A stretch of DNA of 64,000 nt from Chaetoderma sp. LZ-2023a (GCA_034401795.1 CM067369.1:86669506-86733505), one strand, 5' to 3'. Counted from the first letter of the stretch, positions 1-13,606 are shown. The notes: generated by a model not told the origin, from the sequence alone. Numbers and translations: made by a program.

Positions 1-1240
1 GTCTAAAATATATTCTAGACCGTAAATGTCTAGAGATCATGTACAAAACATTTATTAGACCATCATTAGAATATGCAGATGTTGTGTGGGATAATATTCC
101 ACAATATCTTGTAATTCGGCTAGAGGATTTCCAAAAAGATGCTCTCAGAACGGTGCGTGGAATGACAGGTAGTGCGAGCACTGAAGACCTGTACTTAGAA
201 ACAGGCATCGAAACCTTGTCAAGCAGACGTGAATTTCATAGATTATCTATGCTATTTAAAATTATTAACGGGATGACCTGTGAGGTTCTGGTCAACCATC
301 TTCCCACACTATCCCAAGCACGAAATCCTTACAATATCCGTCATCCAAATTTCTTCACTCCATTCCGCTGCCGTACTGAGCTCTTCTACGGATCCTTTTT
401 CCCAGCAACGATCCGCGCCTGGAATATGCTTCCTGTGCCGGTGAGAGATTCTGTCACTCTTCTAGAATATAAAAGCAAACTCAAGGCTATGTAACCCATA
501 CGACAACCCCCTGAGTGGTATTACGTAGGCCCGAGGTTTGCCAACATAATGCTATGCAGGCTCCGAAATGGTTGTAGTTCTTTAAACCGACATCTATTTG
601 ACAACTTTCTGTCGGAATCTGCCAGTTGTTCTTGTGGGCACAATGATGAATCTACAAACCACTACCTCTTACATTGTGCCCTTTTTAACGAGCAAAGAGT
701 CGTTTTCCAAAATCAGCTTGCCTTGAACGATATTTCTCTTGCTAATCTTACGGTCAACCAGCTTCTATACGGGACTTACACTGCCAACTTGGAAATGAAT
801 AAACTGATCTGTAATACGGTATGTCAATACATAATTAACACCAACCGCTTTCAGTAGATTCCCGTTCGCGAACTTATAGTTTAAGGGGTAAATGGACAGC
901 AGCCCAACACGTACAGGTCGGGGCGAAGGAAGCACCTAGAGCTCACCTCGGCTATTCTTCCATTTGATCTTATTCCTCGCTCTCTCTATCTCTCACCCTC
1001 TCTCTTCCCTTTCCTCCTCTCTCTCTATCTCGGTCTTTCTTCCTACTCTCCCCCACCTCACACTCAACATCCACACACGTATGCACACCAATAGACTACA
1101 ATTAATTAAACTATTATGATTTGCCGCCATTTTGTTGTAAGAAAGTTTTGAATAATCTGTATGTGTATGGGAGACACGGGCATACGACTCTAAGTCTTAT
1201 CGTGCTTCCATCTGAACAAAATAAATCACGTTTAAACCGA
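1..1240 (+). mobile_element. 5'-truncated CR1/L2-like LINE, 3' part
   Basis: The reading frame enters from the left edge and ends at 857. It is followed by a ~380-bp 3' UTR with a CT-rich tract (960-1045) and an AATAAA at 1220-1225. The 3' boundary near 1240 is an estimate, because no tail repeat or target duplication was seen. The 5' part lies outside the window. Confidence 0.75.
3..857 (+). pseudogene. LINE reverse transcriptase C-terminal region
   Basis: The frame is open from position 3 and interrupted once by TAA at 492-494. The first part carries the conserved YKTFIRPSLEYADVVWDN block that follows the RT thumb in CR1/Jockey-type LINEs. The second part carries the C-terminal RLRNGCSSLN block and a Cys/His cluster (CSCGHNDESTNHYLLHC), typical of the terminal zinc-binding domain. 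The same frame resumes directly after the stop, so this is one ORF with a single nonsense change rather than two genes. The RT palm and endonuclease are absent from the window. The clade is assigned by motif resemblance only. Confidence 0.75.
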
Positions 1241-2085
1241 GAATGGTTTTATATTTGGATTTGAGCGACATACAATAGAATCCTAAGTAATGGCGGTTAC
1301 AACTATCAAAGCAAAATGGCAACTCAAAGGAAGACGGTCGTCACAGAAATTTTCAAATATTTTCCTAATCTTATTACCTCAGGATAACTTTAAGACATGC
1401 GAATTTCACTATCGTTGTCACAATCATGACACGCATGTGTCCTCCAGGCAATATTCTATTAAGAATAAATAAAATCTAACTTTAGAAATAAAGACCAATT
1501 ACATCAAGATGGCTATGCAATTTTATGACGAAGACGCGTAGTTTATGATTAATAACGCATCGTCCATCAACCATAACGCGTTTTAGTTGAAACACGCAAC
1601 TTGTATAAGCCGGTCTGTCTAGCAATCACTCTGCGAGTCGGTCGGTCTGTCAGACTGCCAAATCTTTGACATTCTTTCGGGAAAGACTCCGGTCATAACT
1701 ATTGCGTGCTCGCACATGTTATTCAGTGATGTTTACACAGGCCAACCGACTGACCGAGTGGCAGACTGACCGACATACAGACAGCACCAACCGCAATACT
1801 CACACCGGCCTTCGGCAGCGTGAGTAAATATACCTATTGATTGATTGCATTGCAGTGATTGAAACCAATACAACGTCATTCTGCTGTTGATTGTCGGGAC
1901 TTGTCATATGTGATATTATAATGGCAAAAGGGAGCAAGCTGAGACATTATTTTCAGAAATAGGTCAACTTGCTATTAATAGCATACATCTGCAACTATCG
2001 CCTATTTAATTAGCCATTTTAAACTGAGTTATCTATGCTCACTTGGGAGGGCAATGGAAGAAGACGTTTTGTTGATTTACCGACA
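1241..2085. other. Intergenic stretch without recognisable gene
   Basis: Only short ORFs occur here. Around 1610-1815 there are imperfect inverted words built on GGTCGGTCTGTC / GACTGACCGAC, which may be an old palindromic repeat, but the arms are too degraded to delimit. Confidence 0.4.
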
Positions 2086-2325
2086 ACGGACCTTTACAGT
2101 TTTAGCTATTCCCCGCCCACCTCTAGCTACGCTCCACCCAGTTTTTTGCCGTGTTGGGATTGGTCGATCACTGAATGCCCTAACTACCAATTTCTTGACA
2201 ACACATAGTCCGCCTTCAAATATGCATCCGTGACGTACTTATCTGCATCATTCATGACGTCATTCTACACGTTGCGTAGTTGATTATGACGTCATATGAT
2301 GGATGAATAAAGTGGAAAGGTCAAT
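2086..2325 (+). mobile_element. MITE family A, copy lacking the central hairpin
   Basis: Starts GGACCTTTACAGTTTTAGC and ends GTGGAAAGGTC, the inverted termini shared by all A copies here (consensus GGACCTTTCCAGTTT / AAACTGGAAAGGTCC). It contains the family's CCCCGCCCA...GCTCCACCC, GTGTTGGGAT and TGACGTCA-bearing 3' part. About 150 bp that in other copies holds the H1 palindrome is missing. It has no coding capacity. Confidence 0.75.
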
Positions 2326-3270
2326 TACTGTTTTGTCACTCGTTCCCTTTTGCCATGGGAGAGCAGTATAGTCCGGCAGCTGAGATGGTCAAACTTATTC
2401 AGCAAGTCGAGACAATGCAGTTGATGAAGAAACACGCCAGTGGTGGTGTAGCTAGTCTATTACACCACCGTTATTTACTATGGGATTATTGGATTTTACG
2501 GTTCTGAAGTGGGGGTGCATTTAGATCGCGTCCTGATGTATGTTTTAGTATCAGTTGCAATGTCAATCTTTAACAGCTCATGTGGCACCAACATCGAAGC
2601 TGCAGCTGTAGCTGCAAGTAGAGATTCCAATGAGATATGTGGCTCACGGCTTGAGCATGATCATTGATGGATCATCTATGCGCTTGTGTATTATGTAGGC
2701 AATACAGTAACTTAGGTACTCAGGGAGCTGAAAGAATCTTGTGTTTACTTAATTCTCGACAGAATATGGAAGACAGCATCAAGGACAAGACTGGTGACAC
2801 CAGACAGAAGAGAATATGCTGACAGCATCAACTTATTTTGACCATGATTCTGCCACCACAATGGTGGCGATGTTACTGTAATTTATTCTAAAATAACATA
2901 CGGACGGACATACGCACGCACAATGAGCTTGACCGTGAAACCTCAAGATTATGGCCTCATTCGATAGGTCATGCTCTAAAACATATGTTTAGATACCAAG
3001 ATTGTGAAAATGGCTCATCTACATCCTAAGATATTTGACTTTTGGATTATTTAACTTTCGCAATGTTTGCCATAGAAACGGGCCATTTTTTCCAAAATGG
3101 TCAATGGTGTGAGATTGGCATCACTCAGATTCTTGATAGGGACGGTCCATAGTAATATACGTAATCTGCCAGATTTTATAGGTAATGGGTGGATTCTAAT
3201 AGCCATAATTCTAGTAACCACATATATGTAGGCCTACTGTAGAAAGTTTATTTTGATTTTCAACTCGCAA
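2326..3270. other. No gene seen
   Basis: Moderately AT-rich sequence with only short ORFs. No repeat family was recognised. Confidence 0.4.
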
Positions 3271-3277
3271 CTAGTAT

Positions 3278-3278
<1 letters not shown>

Positions 3279-3364
<86 letters not shown>

Positions 3365-3393
3365 CTTGCTTGCTTGCTTGGTTGCTTGCCTGT
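3279..3393 (+). repeat. (TGCC)n / (TGCT)n tetranucleotide microsatellite
   Basis: About 20 uninterrupted TGCC units followed by a few TGCT units. The open frame across it (poly Cys-Leu-Pro-Ala) is a product of the repeat. Confidence 0.97.
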
Positions 3394-3483
3394 CTGTTTA
3401 CCTGTCAATTCTTTCCTTCCTGCAAACCCTCCGAAGCGCAACTAAAACTTAATGTGAGGGAATTATTTGACTGGAAAGAATAG

Positions 3484-4320
3484 AGGGATCCATTTCTATC
3501 TATGCTCCGCCCATTTCTAGCTATACCCTACCCATTTCTAGTTATGCCCCTCCCATTTCTAGCTATGTCCCTCCCATCTTAGCCATTCCCCGCCCATTTC
3601 TAGCTATGCCCTCCCGCTTCAAGTTATTCTCCGCTGTGCGTGTGTTGGGACCGATTTTATATACTTTGAACCAGGAATTCTCAGAATCCCATTTCCAAGT
3701 TAATTATACAGGTGGTGGGTGGTCTTATCTGGGTGAATATTTTTATCCATTCAAATTGGTTTCAATATTTTCAACTGTGTTTATTAAATACTAAATCCAT
3801 CACAGGCATATAATTCGCACACTTGACGGAGTATTCCGGCTTCATAACGGCGTGTTCTCTGTCAATGGACCTTTCCAGTTTTAGCTATGCCCCGCTCATC
3901 TCTAGCTTAGCTCGATCCACACCTAGCTCGTGTTGGGATCGATCCCAGACCTCTCTAACTACCAATTTCCAGAAAACTATACAGATAAGCTGTTGAATAT
4001 TTTGAAACTAATTTGACTGGGTGATGTCGATGCCTATGCAAATTAGTTTAAAAATATTCAACAGCATGTTTATTAAATAGTAAAGACATGCAATTCGTAC
4101 AACAACGCACAGTCCGTCACCAATTATGCGTTCGTGACGTACTTATCTACCTCATTCATTGCACCATTGATTATGACGTCATCCTACACGTCACATAGTT
4201 GATTATGACGTCATATGATTTATGGGTAAACTGGAAAGGCCCATTATGATTGTGACGTTAGCCTACATGTGACGTAATTGAGTATGGCGTCATATACCAG
4301 GGTGGCAGATCGGGGTCATT
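3484..4320 (+). mobile_element. MITE family B, split by a family A insertion
   Basis: Begins GAGGGATCCATTTCTA and runs through 5-6 iterations of a ~21-bp unit (CCATTTCTAGCTATGCCCC type, 3491-3615). It then has GTGTTGGGACCGATTTTATA, a segment ending near 3863, and resumes at about 4248 with TATGATTGTGACGTTAGCC. The intact counterpart at 59480-59835 reads straight across this junction, which shows that 3866-4247 is an insertion. Non-coding. Confidence 0.7.
3866..4247 (+). mobile_element. MITE family A, nested in family B
   Basis: Full-length A copy with termini GGACCTTTCCAGTTTTAGC and AAACTGGAAAGGCCC, and a degraded H1 palindrome at 3990-4064. It has two TGACGTCA octamers (4174-4181, 4206-4213). 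Comparison with the uninterrupted B copy suggests a 2-bp AT at both edges, so the target duplication is short or unclear. Confidence 0.8.
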
Positions 4321-5940
4321 CATTGCTGCGACTTCCATTCAAACTCTTTTCAAAATATTAAGCAACATTTTAACTAATTACAAGTACACATATTGATGCA
4401 ATGCATCAAAGAAAAGAGCCTGGTTCCACTTTATTTATAGGTTCAGAAGCAAATCCGATATAACATAAACACATGTGTAGCGTATATGATTTATTCAACA
4501 TCGGCGGTTCTATTATATTTAGTCAACGAGGATAACAAACCTATTCTATATCTATACTTTTCTCCATGTATATTTGTGAAACTGTGAGCTGGGTTGGGTT
4601 GATATACAATACAACCTGACTATGAATGGTTTTAGGCAAGCTGTGTTCGTCAAGTTGATTGACTGTACGAAAATTAACAATACTTGTAAACGTAGAATAG
4701 CCATTTATGATAATTCAGCTCCAGTAACTTTCCAGAAACTATAGTACTATGGTTACCGATTTTAAAAATTTTAAAGCCTCAGATTTATTTGATTTAAATC
4801 GGATGTATTTTATTTAAACCAGATCTGTTTTATTTATTTGATTTTTTTCAAATTGTGAAATGCGAATTTCCGCAACAGGTGCACATGTAATTATGAAATG
4901 GTGTATTGAATGATTGCTTCGCTAAATAGGCTTCCCAACATCTACTTAAATTTAATTAACTAAGTAGTGGGACTAATAACTGTATTACAATTTTAAGCAT
5001 TTTCTAATTGCAATTTAGTAGGCGTGCACGATTTTTCCTTTGAAAACATCGTGATCGATTTTGTATTAAAAAAATTGTGTTTTCGGTTAAATCGTAGGTC
5101 CGAATTCCCAAAAGCATAAACTGGTGTAATGTGACAAGTCAAGATAACTGGGGCTAGAAATTGTCAAAGATGATGAAACGGCCACCGTCCGTAGGGCTTG
5201 GTATACAATTACGCAGGTACTAACAATAGGGATGGATGTTCGATTATGGAAATAAATAATCGATTATGATGTCTGGAAAATAATCATTTAATCAGATAAT
5301 CGATTATTTATTCTTGGAACTGTGGTGGTAGCAATGGAGAGAGAGAGAGAGAGGCTTTCTTAAATCCATTGTATCCCATACTGTTGAAAATCTTAAAGGG
5401 TGATAACTCTGGAGTTTGAGATCGAATTAGCTTCAGTTTCACAATGCATATATTAGATGTTAATATGACCATTTTGACACAACATTTGTTTCAATCCATC
5501 CAGAAATAACACAACATGCCACTTGTTTATGCTGGACGACAGATGTCTCGGTGCCAGATGGCGTGTGATCGGTATAGCTTAGTCAGCTGACATGGCTGAG
5601 CTCACAATGCATGTCAGTAAACTAATGGATACTCACAAATATTTTCAGGAAAATTTTCCTGAAAAATCGGAAAATCTTGCACTTATGTCTTAGATGTAGT
5701 CTTTCGTATTTGTTAAAAGGAAACGAGTTAAATAGTTAATTAGAATTATTCTTTTCAAATCAGTGAACAAACGACATCATGTGCATTATGCATATCAAAT
5801 TGCTAAATATTTAGTGATAAATGTAAATGGTTAAAGAGCTGCTGGAATGAAAGCTGGTGGTCAGAAATCCAGTTTTAAAGAAATGGTAGAAGAAAGACTG
5901 GTGTGCATTGCGAAAACAATTTGACTGAAAGTTGTTGCTG
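4321..5940. other. AT-rich intergenic stretch
   Basis: No gene recognised. ATCGATTA-type words cluster at 5240-5310, and there is a short (GA)n at 5337-5352. Confidence 0.4.
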
Positions 5941-5947
5941 TCTTACT

Positions 5948-6660
5948 TAGAGTTTATGAAAAATGTATCGGAAATTGTCAAATTGCTTCTTCTCCTTACC
6001 ATTCTGAGCGATGTCAACCAAATTTGGCTGAAAGGACCCTATGGTCGTAGGCTCCAGAACTTCCATTCCGAATTTTGATTCATCAATTTCTTTGGTGAAA
6101 ATCTGAGATTTTATGAAAAATGTACTGGAAATTGTCAAATTGCTTCTCGTTACCATGTTGACCAGTTTTAACCAAATTAGGCTGAAAGTATCCTATACCC
6201 ATATGCTCTAGAATATCCATTCAGAATTTTGATTCATCAATTTTTTGCATGAAAATCTGGGATTTTATGAATAATTTACCGAAAATTGTCAAATTGCTAC
6301 ACCTCTTTAGCTGCTTGACATATTTAAAAAAAATATTTCTCCAATGGGTTCTATGGTGGTAATCTCCCTTCAGAATTTTGATTGATCAATTTTTTGGGTA
6401 AAAATCTTAGAGTTTATGAAAAATTTACCAAAAATTGTCGAAACACTGCTTCTCCTTAGTTGCTTGACATATTTCAAACAAATTTGGCCAGAGTGACGCT
6501 ATCAAGGTAGACTAGAATTTATATTCAGAATTTTGATTGGTAAATCTTTTGGCTGGCCATCTTGGATTTTCCGAAAATTATCCATCATATCTATTTAAAT
6601 GCAAATGGTTCAAATGCTAATGGTCCAGGTGAGCGCCACAGGCCCTTGGGCCTCTTGTTA
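5948..6660 (+). mobile_element. Helentron/pearl-like tandem-repeat element end
   Basis: Four to five degenerate copies of a ~154-bp unit. Unit anchors (GAGTTTATGAAAAAT / GATTTTATGAAAAAT type) fall at 5951, 6107, 6261 and 6411. The array ends in CCACAGGCCCTTGGGCCTCTTGTT-like sequence: an AGGCCC/GGGCCT stem followed by CTTGTT. The same terminus closes the repeat at 43560-44485. Short tandem repeats plus a terminal hairpin are typical of non-autonomous Helitron/Helentron elements of molluscs. No Rep/helicase gene is present. Confidence 0.6.
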
Positions 6661-6689
6661 ACCCTTTTAATGACAGTCCCAGAAAACTG

Positions 6690-6815
6690 AATTTCAAGAC
6701 AATGATACAGGCAAACTGATGAATATTTTGAAACTAATTTGACTGGAAGCATTTGCTGCAGCAACAGCTCCCAATCAAATTAGTTTCAAAATATTCAACA
6801 CAATATTAATTTATC
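6690..6815. repeat. H1 palindrome with MITE-A-like flank
   Basis: A hairpin at 6718-6800 whose arms carry GAATATTTTGAAACTAATTT and its complement around a GCTGCAGCA centre. Short flanks resemble the middle of MITE A (AGAAAACT..ATACAGGCAA). The MITE termini are not visible. Confidence 0.7.
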
Positions 6816-8255
6816 AACCTTGGTGTATACATGCATTGTTAGGTTTAATCATATGTAAATGTAACAAAAGTAGGTTACACATGGTTTTACAATTCAATAT
6901 GATCAACTCTTTTAATCCCCAACAAGTATTGGACTCATTGGAGTATTAGTATTAACATAACACGTTGCTGGTGCACTTTTCTATTAATTAAAAATGATTC
7001 TAAGAAAAAATAATACAATTTACGCAATGAGATGGGAAATTAAGTTTCAGATAAAAACTGGAAAATTGTCCGGAAAAAAATGTCTGGGTAACTTTCCTGA
7101 AAACTTTCTGCTCGGAAAATTTTACGTGGAAAATTTTCCGACTTAGATCATTACCTCACAGGAAAGTCATAAAATTATGGCTCGGACAAACATGTAGACG
7201 GTAACCGGACACATGACCAGACTACCCAAGTTTTAATAACTGCACACCTTCTCTCTAAGATGTATGCACATACCAAGTTTCATGATCATACACTTAAGTC
7301 TTGAAACTACGGTCCAAACAAAGCTGTAGAGAATAAATAGACATACGGATAAAGGGATGGATGGGCTGACCTAGTTTTCAATGTGCCATACTGGTAAACT
7401 AAAAGCAAAACTGTGTACATGGAAAGTTCCTTTAAAGCTTACAAATTTCCGATTTGCACTCTGAATACAATGTTACTACATTTCCTCATTAAGTGAAGGG
7501 TGTTGAATGACATTTTGTCTACAGACATAGCTTGGTTATTGTTTGGTGCAAAAATTGATAGAGTTTTTCGGACCACGAAGGAGAAGCAGCCATATCAGAT
7601 TCGTAACGATCCCTTCAATAGAACTCGAGTTATTATCCAGAAACGCAATATTACAAAATTAATTAGGTCACCATGACCTTGCCATTTGACAACAAAATTG
7701 ATAGTGTTCTTCGGACCAGCATGATTTGTCTAAAAGTTGTTAGAAAGACTAATAGTAAAATTACAAATTAGTCAGATTGAGTAGTTAGATCCAAGGCTAA
7801 CCATGGCGCCTTTAAGGTTACCGTAGAGATCACTGCCCATATAGCTAAATAATGCTTTGACCAGCGCAATGAGTATTTGGATAGTGAAGGTTCTTGAATG
7901 AGATCCACAAACCGGTCAGAGACCTGTGTACAGTCATTATAGCATAATGTCTAATTACCAATTCATAGCATGAGAATGGACGGCTACCCATATAAGGGTA
8001 CAATATTAAATCATGACTGAGTTGTTCAGAGCACATCCAATATTAACTCTAGTTGTCATCTTACATAATCCAGCCATAGCATAATACATAATTAAACCAT
8101 TTGGCTCAACTCATTTCGCAATAAATATGTATCCATGTTCATTCTGACTTACTTGGCTAAACTCCAAGAGAGTCAAGACTTTTTTAGTTTAATACCATAC
8201 TTTATATTCATGCTCAAATTTGTTCAATAAAATTGAAATTTTCTCATCGAAAATG
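6816..8255. other. No gene seen
   Basis: AT-rich. Several GGAAAATTTTCC-like near-palindromes at 7080-7140. No ORF above ~65 codons. Confidence 0.4.
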
Positions 8256-8680
8256 TCAATTTGCAGGCCAAGAGATGATTTCTTGACAAATTTACCACAG
8301 GAATGAGTGGCTCAGTTATGAAGCCAATCATTCCAGTAGTAAATTTTCAAAAATAGTCTCCTTGCCAGTCCTTGGTCTGAAAATGAACATTTCTCAACAT
8401 CCCAGCAAAAGAAGTTCTGGCCGGCTTGAGTGTTAAATGGATTAATGGTCAGGATTAGTCAAATAAAACCCTTTAATGGCCAAGATTTGTCAAGAAATTC
8501 TCAGATTTTGCTCACTGAACGTACATTTTTTTAGGCCAATAAGATTACTTTTTGAAATGACCACAAGATTAATTAACTGGCTTATCAATTTAGCCAGCTA
8601 TTCCAGTGGTAAATTTTTAAAAACAGAGTTCTCTTGGCCAGCAAATGGACATTCTTCATAGACCTGCCGAATGAAATTCC
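8256..8680. mobile_element. Two degraded H2 hairpin MITEs
   Basis: 8256-8440 and 8460-8660 each retain the H2 palindrome core (CATTCCAGT.GTAAATTTTCA with a CCAAGAG / CTCTTGGCC outer arm) and a GGCCAATAAG or GCAAATGGACATTC edge. They are strongly mutated relative to the copies at 20.6 and 54.8 kb. Confidence 0.6.
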
Positions 8681-8689
8681 ATACATAGT

Positions 8690-9935
8690 CTATAACTAAT
8701 TTATCAATTTCCAGACCAATTTTATTAATCCTCCGGTCAATTTCCATTAAAAAAAATGTCCATAAAACACATATTTAGTAACCAAACTGGCTGAAAACTA
8801 ATATAGATAATAGTGATACTCGAGCGTATCAATATTATCTATATTATTTTGCAAATGGGAATCACACAAGATACAATTTTAATTTTCCATGCTTTCAACC
8901 GTTTAGCAGAAAATGTAGTAAGAATTATATTAGTAGTCGATAGTAATAGTCGCAACAAAAAATTTCAAATTCACTACACATTAGATATTCAGTTTACTAG
9001 GATTTTGTATTTATTTCTATTGAATAAATAGAGCCTGTAGTTTGTCATGAGATAAACATTCTCAGATTCATAGTACTTAACACATGACAGGATACAAATA
9101 CTGAATGATAGAAATACTGAAATAAATCTATAGCAGATTCTGTTCACAGTGCTGGAATTGTAGATTGATACAAATTCAATTCATCAATATGTTAAGTTTC
9201 AGTGTCACTTCAAAATAAGCACTTAACACATTTTCAATACCCAATTCATGTAATGTGTTAGGCATTTAGGTTCCAAGTCATCCAGGCGAATGAACATTTA
9301 CACTGGAACCCGCTGTCAGATGACATCTGCTGATGATGTTACACATTTTCACTGCCATTATAGTATCGCCATCTGTTCTAAATATATTTTACAATATTGC
9401 CATTGGTCAAGATTTGTTGCAAATCCAGTATGTCCAGCAGAGACCAGAGCTCTGCAACCTTGACGATTCCAGACGATTAATAATGCGACTGTTTTTTCAG
9501 ATCGGTATGAAATTTCATAAGTAAATCGGAGTAGGTTTGTGAAAGAAACCTGTCGAAATGGACGATGGGTCAGAAATCTTGTATGGGTGCCAATTACAAG
9601 TAATGGCATTGCGTTATAATTGCTATGAACCGAATTTAACTCGTTCTCAAGATTATTGATTACATTCTCCTTAACATATCACCGTGCTATGCACCGTTTA
9701 CAAAGCTCTGGCTAGCACCCTGAATGCACAAATTACAGCATGCTCTATGCTGAAATGTACAATTATCTGGTATTGTCAACAGGATTGTATTTGCATATGT
9801 AAATGCCTCGCTGGATGCAGCAGCTGGCTAAATGCCTGGTGATGAAACCATGTATGGTTGGCAAGTTGCCCGAAATATAAACAAAATATTACATCTATGG
9901 TCTAAATAAAAAGCATCACAACCTTAACAATAGAA
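8690..9935. other. No gene seen
   Basis: Overlapping short ORFs on both strands at 9333-9609 have no recognisable domain. No repeat family identified. Confidence 0.4.
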
Positions 9936-11561
9936 AGAAAATTCAAATTGTTGCTTTATGAACATCCATTTTTAGGCAAACCAAGATGCTATTTCTTTGA
10001 AAATTTACCACTGGAATGACTCACCCTGTCATTCCAGTGGTACAATTTCAAAAATAGTCTTCTTGGCCAACAAATGCACATTTCTCAAACTGACTTTAAA
10101 GCGTAAATGCTGGGTTTTGGTAAATTTGAACATTAACACTTTCACCAATAAATTCAATGGATCTCAATTTCAAGCAAAACAAACACGAAATCTTTTGAAT
10201 ATTTTAAAATTAATATAACTAGAAGCCACTGCTGCCTTAGACTTATTTTTGAAAATTGTACCACTTGAATAAGTGGCTGATGATCATTTCAGTGGTAAAT
10301 TTTCAAAAAAGTATTCTCTTGACCTGCAGATTATGGATATTCATTATAATGCAAATATTTTTTGGAGCAAATTTAGCTATTAAAGGGTTAACTACAAATT
10401 TTACTGAAATTCTGGTGGTAAAATTAAAAAAATAGTCTTCTTGGCCAACAAATGCACATTTCTCAAACTCACTGTAATTACAGTAAATGCTGGTTTGGTC
10501 AGTTTGACCATTAACACTTTCAACGATAAATTCAATGTATATCAATCTCAAGCCAGACAAACAGGAAATCTTTTGAATATTTTATAATTAATATGACTGG
10601 AAGACACTGCTGCCTTAGGCATCAACTGCTTCCAGTCATATTAATTTCAAATTACTGAACAAAATATGTTACAGCCATAGAATGTACATGGTGAAGCTGG
10701 CCAAAACCGGCCTTTATAGTGCTCTTGAGGAATGTCCATATATACAGGCCAGGAGAAGGGAAGACAATTTTTGAAAATTGTACCCCTGAAATGACTGGCT
10801 TGACATTTCAGTGGTAACTTTTCAAAAAAATCTCTTGGCCTGTAAATTATGGACATTCAATATAACGCAAATATTTTAAGACCAAATTCAGTTATTAAAC
10901 GGTTAACTAAAAATTACACTGAACCGCACATTGAACTTCACTGGGCAGATTGGAGCAACTGACCGACATTAACAATCACGAGAAAATTCAAATTGTTGCT
11001 TTATGAATGTCCATTTTAACCGGACAAAGAGAACACAATTTTTTTAGGTTTACCACTCAAATTACTTGCGCCGTCTTCGATCCAGTCATTCCAGTGGTAA
11101 AATTATTAAAATTGTCTTCTTGGCCAACAAATGCACATTTCTCAAAATTCAAAGTGCTCAACCCTAAATGCTGGTTTTCGATCAGTATAACCATTAAGCC
11201 TTTACCAAACAGGAAATCTACTGAATATTTTAAAACTAATATGACTGGAAGCCATTGCTGCCTTAGGAAGCAACTGCTTCCAGTTATATTTATTTCAAAA
11301 TATGTTACAAATTGCACAGAATGTATGTACTTGGACTTGTCGTTGAAAGGGTTTCGTGAAACCAGCCAAAACCGGCTCTTGGGGAATATATCTATATGCA
11401 GGCGAAGAGAAGATAAGACTATTTTTTTAAATTGTACCACTGGAATAACTGGCTTGTCATTTCAGTGGTAAATTTCAAAAAAGTATTCCCTTGACCTGCA
11501 GATTATGGATATTCATTATAAAGCAAATATTTTTTAACCAAATTTAACTATTAAAGGGTTA

Positions 11562-12431
11562 GCGTGGAGTATCCAGTTTCGGGGCGCCTAAGCAGAACTT
11601 GCTAATAATTTAATAAATACCATAAATATTTAAAAATAAATTGGCTTAATTTGTTAGTGACTTTATCCCTTATCCAGCGCCAAGTTAGAAGAAAATCCCA
11701 GAAAACGAAATGTCAAAACACAGCGCCATTAGGCGATGACGTACTTCAAAGCAAACAAAAACGATGGTATCCTGTTTCGGTGATACCCGTACAGGCTCGC
11801 ACAAATTTCTGTCTTTAGACAGTCCAGCTACCATATGGAGCAAAAAATGCTGCGGTTCTTAGTCGTCAGAATGGGGAAGTGTTTTATTGTCATTTTCTTG
11901 TTTTTTCTCGGGTGATGGTGGTGGACATTTTCCTCAGACTTGGAGCTAGTTGTGAGGGCTTGACTAAAGCATCAAATGCAAATGTGCAAAAGATATTGAA
12001 TAATATTATACTATGCATATACGCCTTGATTTTGATAATGTGCTAAGAACAGGCACTGCGCTGTTGACTTTTGAACCATCCTGTCCAGTCTGGATTTTGA
12101 CATTGATCACGTGGTAAAAATAAAACAGATGATGGGGAAGAATTTCCAATATTTGAAAAAAAAATTTACGTTTTTTATTTAAAATACAATGCTTTAAAGG
12201 CATATGATAAAAAGTAATAAAAAATCGGCAGTTTTTTACATGCTAAAGTTGATTTAGTGCTGACTCAGCATTTTAATGTGAATTTTGAGGGGAAACGCGG
12301 TAAGCGTTACCAATAATTACCGTACTGGTTGATTACAAAATTATGACGTCACGAGAACTTGTTGTTACACAGCGCATGCGTAACGAAAGCTCACCGAAAC
12401 TAGAGCCTCACCGAAACTGGATACTCTACGA
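11562..12431. mobile_element. Tc1/mariner-type MITE nested in the array
   Basis: 870 bp with ~21-bp terminal inverted repeats sharing GAGTATCCAGTTTCGG / CCGAAACTGGATACTC and flanked by TA (11560-11561 and 12432-12433). Other array units give the empty site, AAAGGGTTAACTAAAA, so the TA is a true target duplication. No transposase ORF is present. A second CACCGAAACT word sits just inside the right terminus. Confidence 0.85.
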
Positions 12432-13606
12432 TAACTAAAATTATACTGAACTTCACTGGACAGATTGGAGCAACCAACTGACTTTAACAATCATCAGAAA
12501 ATTCAAATTGCTGCTTTATGAATGTCTAGTTTTAGCCGGACCAAGAGAACACCATTTTCTAAAAGTTTACCACTCAAATGATTTGCGCCGTCATCGAGCC
12601 AGTCATTCCAGTGATAAAATTCTCAAAATAGTCTTCTTGGCCAACAAATGCACATTTCTTAAACTGACTGTAAAGTGTAAATGCTGGTTTTTGGTCAGTT
12701 TGATCATTAACACTTTCACCGATAAATTCAATGTATCTCAATCTCAAGCCAAACAAACAGGAAATCTTTTGAATATTTTAAAATTAATATGACTGGAAGC
12801 CACTGCTGCCTTAGGCAGCAACTGCTTCCAGTCATATTAAATTCAACTTATTGAACAAAATATGTTACATAGAAAGTACTTGGACTTATCATTGAAAGGG
12901 AAGTGTATGGTGAAGCCGGCCAAAACCGGCCTCTGTAGTGCTCTTGAGGAATGTCCATATGCAGGCCAAGAGAAGACTATTCCTGAGAATTGTACCAGTG
13001 AAATGACTGGCCTGTCATTTCAGTTGTAAATTTAAAAGAAAGTATTTTCTTGGCCTGCAAATCATGTATATTCAATGTAAATCAAATATTTTTGGACCAA
13101 ATTTTGCTATTAAAGGGTTAATTAAATTTTATACTGAACCTCACTGGACAGATTTGAGCAACCGACCGACTAACAATAACCGAAAATTCAAATTGTTTCT
13201 TTTTTAGTCGGACCAAGAGAACATTATTTTTTTAAAGCTTACCACTCAAATGACTTGCGCCATCATCGAGCCAGTCATTCCAGAAGTGAAATTTTTAAAA
13301 TAGTCTTATTGGCCAACAAAATTTACAAATACACATTTCCCAAGCTCACTGTAAATTCTGGTTTTTGGTCGGTTTGACGTTGACCATTAACTCTTTCAAC
13401 AAAGATTTCAATGTATTTCTTTCTCAGGACAAACAAAACAGGTCATCTTTTGAATATTTTAAAATTAATATGACTGGAAGCCATTGCTGCCTTAGGCAGC
13501 AACTGCTTTCAGTCATATTAACTTCAAAATATTGAACAAAATACTAAATAGATTACACGTACATTGCAAATAATGTACTTGGACTTGTCGTTGAAAGGGT
13601 TACACC

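Noticed and set aside
3253-3483. 76-codon Cys/Leu/Pro/Ala repeat protein
   Set aside because: (TGCC)n microsatellite with a short unique tail; no gene signal.
11007-11471. 154-codon plus-strand and 127-codon minus-strand ORFs
   Set aside because: They lie across the palindromic array unit; both strands are open because of hairpin symmetry, and other units do not conserve the frame.
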